53,657 bases of DNA, from the NCBI GenBank assembly GCA_030680995.1, contig JAUXUM010000080.1, positions 1 to 53,657 on the forward strand. Direction: 5' to 3'. This stretch comes from Devosia sp. GTDB taxonomy: Bacteria > Pseudomonadota > Alphaproteobacteria > Rhizobiales > Devosiaceae. The number at the start of each line of letters is the position of its first letter. Within the stretch, counting starts at the first letter, position 1. Positions 52,434-53,657 of the stretch are shown here, piece by piece. A program made the translations under genes and the position numbers. The notes beneath the pieces are model-generated. The model made no database searches. It had not been told where the DNA came from and was given only the letters and a program-made list of their open reading frames with translations.

Positions 52434-53447
52434 CTATTCGTCCCGCCGGGCCACGGAAATCGGCGCGAGGATGGTGTCCATCTGCCGGATGAGCGCGGTC
52501 ATCGGATCCTGTTCGCTCTGCGGCGGCTCCGGCGTGAAGGCCGGGCGCGGCACGCCGCTCGGGAAGGCACCGAAGCGGGAAAAGAAATCGACGATGTCGG
52601 CCAGCACCGGCATGCGCCAGCGCCAGAGCGAGCCCATGGCGATCACCGGCTCCATGTGCCCGAAGCCGTCGTAATATTTCTCCGTCACCCAGACGCCCTG
52701 CGCCTTGAGCTTTTCGGCAAAGGCCTTGCTGTTCTCGACTCGCACGATCGGGTCGTTGGTGCCGCTGGCCAGCAGCATCGGCGGCGCCTCCGCGGTGACC
52801 AGGTTAATCGGCTGCGTGCCCTCCGGGTTGGGCGCCTCCCCGAAAGCGTCGCGCACCTCGCCATATTCGAAGGGATAGAAATTGTAGGGTCCCGATATCC
52901 CGGCAATGGCCCGGATTGGCATGGTCACCCCGTATTCGCGCAGGAACGATCGATCGAGCGCCAGCATCACGGCATTGTAGGCGCCGGCCGAATGCCCGGC
53001 GACGAAGAACCGGTTCCTGTCGCCGCCATAGCCGGCGATGTTGTCTTCGATCCACTTGATCGCCTGGGCGTTGTCCTCAAGGAACTCGGGATAGCGCGCC
53101 TCGGGGAAGATCCGGTAGTCGGCGATGACCGCGACGAAGCCGTTCGCCGCCAGCGCCCGGCCGGCGAATTCATATTCGAACCGGTCCCCGGCGCGCCAGC
53201 CGCCGCCATAGATGAACATCACCACCGGCGCTGGGCCGTGAAGCTTTTCCGGCTGGTAGACGTCGAGCTTCTTGCGCTGCCCGTCGGCATAAGGGATGTC
53301 CGCGGTCTTGCGCACCCCCTGGTCGACCGCCGCCGCAAGATTGAACGGCGAGAAGATCGTGACCTGGGCCGCGGCGGGAAAGCTGAAACCGATCGACAGC
53401 AGGAATGGCAGGGACAGCCGCAGAAAAGCGGAAAGGCGATTGGTCAT
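52434..53447 (-). CDS. Secreted alpha/beta hydrolase (esterase, BD-FAE-like)
   Basis: The 337-residue protein has a signal peptide (about 1-28, ending FPAAAQ) and the hormone-sensitive-lipase/carboxylesterase layout: oxyanion motif FIYGGGWRAGD, nucleophile GHSAGAY, Asp in GTNDPIV and His in GFGHMEP. It is probably exported and hydrolyses esters. ATG 53447 is chosen as the natural start of the signal peptide; the track start 53654 adds about 69 unlikely residues. The tail ends in a charged segment after VPRPAFTPEPPQSEQDP. Confidence 0.88.
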   Translation of the reverse strand: MTNRLSAFLRLSLPFLLSIGFSFPAAAQVTIFSPFNLAAAVDQGVRKTADIPYADGQRKKLDVYQPEKLHGPAPVVMFIYGGGWRAGDRFEYEFAGRALAANGFVAVIADYRIFPEARYPEFLEDNAQAIKWIEDNIAGYGGDRNRFFVAGHSAGAYNAVMLALDRSFLREYGVTMPIRAIAGISGPYNFYPFEYGEVRDAFGEAPNPEGTQPINLVTAEAPPMLLASGTNDPIVRVENSKAFAEKLKAQGVWVTEKYYDGFGHMEPVIAMGSLWRWRMPVLADIVDFFSRFGAFPSGVPRPAFTPEPPQSEQDPMTALIRQMDTILAPISVARRDE

Positions 53448-53657
53448 GGAATGGAAGCCGCAGATTGGAGTTCTCGGGATCGGATGTTCCATGGCTGAAG
53501 AAACCGTAGATTTTGTGACCGGTTTCGAAAAATGCGCGCCGATGCTTCCGGCGCGGCGTTGCCGCCCGGATGCCGCGTTAGTCAGCGCCGCTTCATGTGA
53601 GGCGGCCGTGGCGAGACGTGTCCCGTCTCGGGTAGTCCGAAAGTGGTGAGACACGTC
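53448..53657. other. Right-edge region without supported gene
   Basis: The last 210 bases hold the presumed promoter of the secreted hydrolase on the minus strand. The overlapping ORFs of the track lack coding features. Confidence 0.4.

Noticed and set aside
51309-53498. 729-residue plus-strand ORF opposite the reductase and hydrolase
   Set aside because: Low-complexity shadow of two clear minus-strand genes with intact catalytic motifs.

Overview
The window is chromosomal DNA of an alphaproteobacterium, most likely of the order Hyphomicrobiales (rhizobial or Devosia-like; genus is inference). The evidence is the very high GC content, the fused IolC-DUF2090 kinase, the RpiR-type inositol regulator with GGAA-N6-TTCC operators, the initiator tRNA sequence, the Rrf2/cysPTWA arrangement, and dense REP-like hairpins of the kind common in this order. 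There is no rRNA, CRISPR array, transposase or phage gene. Most long ORFs in the supplied track are antisense or frame shadows caused by high GC.

Region 1 (1-10.3 kb) is a myo-inositol catabolic locus. It holds a sugar ABC ATPase (cut by the left edge), a divergent RpiR/IolR-type regulator, an SDR oxidoreductase, iolG, and then iolC-iolD-iolE-(small DUF3329-like membrane protein)-iolB. IolG oxidises inositol to the inosose, IolE dehydrates it, IolD hydrolyses the ring, IolB isomerises the product, and the IolC kinase/aldolase-like fusion phosphorylates and probably cleaves it. iolA is not in the window. Two near-identical operators lie in the iolG/iolC divergent promoter. At least five palindromic REP-like elements are concentrated here and not elsewhere.

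Region 2 (10.4-24.3 kb) is mixed housekeeping: purU, a lower-GC two-gene unit of unknown function (HEPN-like), the sulfate importer cysPTWA with a four-cysteine Rrf2 regulator, a CPA2 cation/proton antiporter, a zinc alcohol dehydrogenase, a CHASE-PAS-GGDEF-EAL protein and a GNAT protein.

Region 3 (24.4-28.8 kb) is ugpBAEC for glycerol-3-phosphate uptake. It is preceded by an array of five Pho half-sites at exact 11-bp spacing and has a strong stem-loop after ugpB.

Region 4 (28.9-39.8 kb) is catabolic. A DoeB-like deacetylase and an EutB-like dehydratase are divergent from an IclR regulator. Next come an L-rhamnose-mutarotase-like protein, a CUT1 sugar ABC transporter and a Gfo/Idh/MocA dehydrogenase, divergent from an unclassified glycoside-hydrolase-like protein and a lactonase-type amidohydrolase. 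Together these suggest uptake and breakdown of an unidentified deoxysugar or uronate-containing glycoside. Shared direct repeats in the promoters suggest common control.

Region 5 (40.0-53.6 kb) has a solitary initiator tRNA with its own promoter and terminator, an aldo/keto reductase, a DUF599 membrane protein, a Sel1-repeat protein and four paralogous GT39-type membrane glycosyltransferases. These are followed by a decayed bfd pseudogene coupled to an intact bfr, a truncated VOC protein, an acylphosphatase, a second aldo/keto reductase and a secreted alpha/beta hydrolase.
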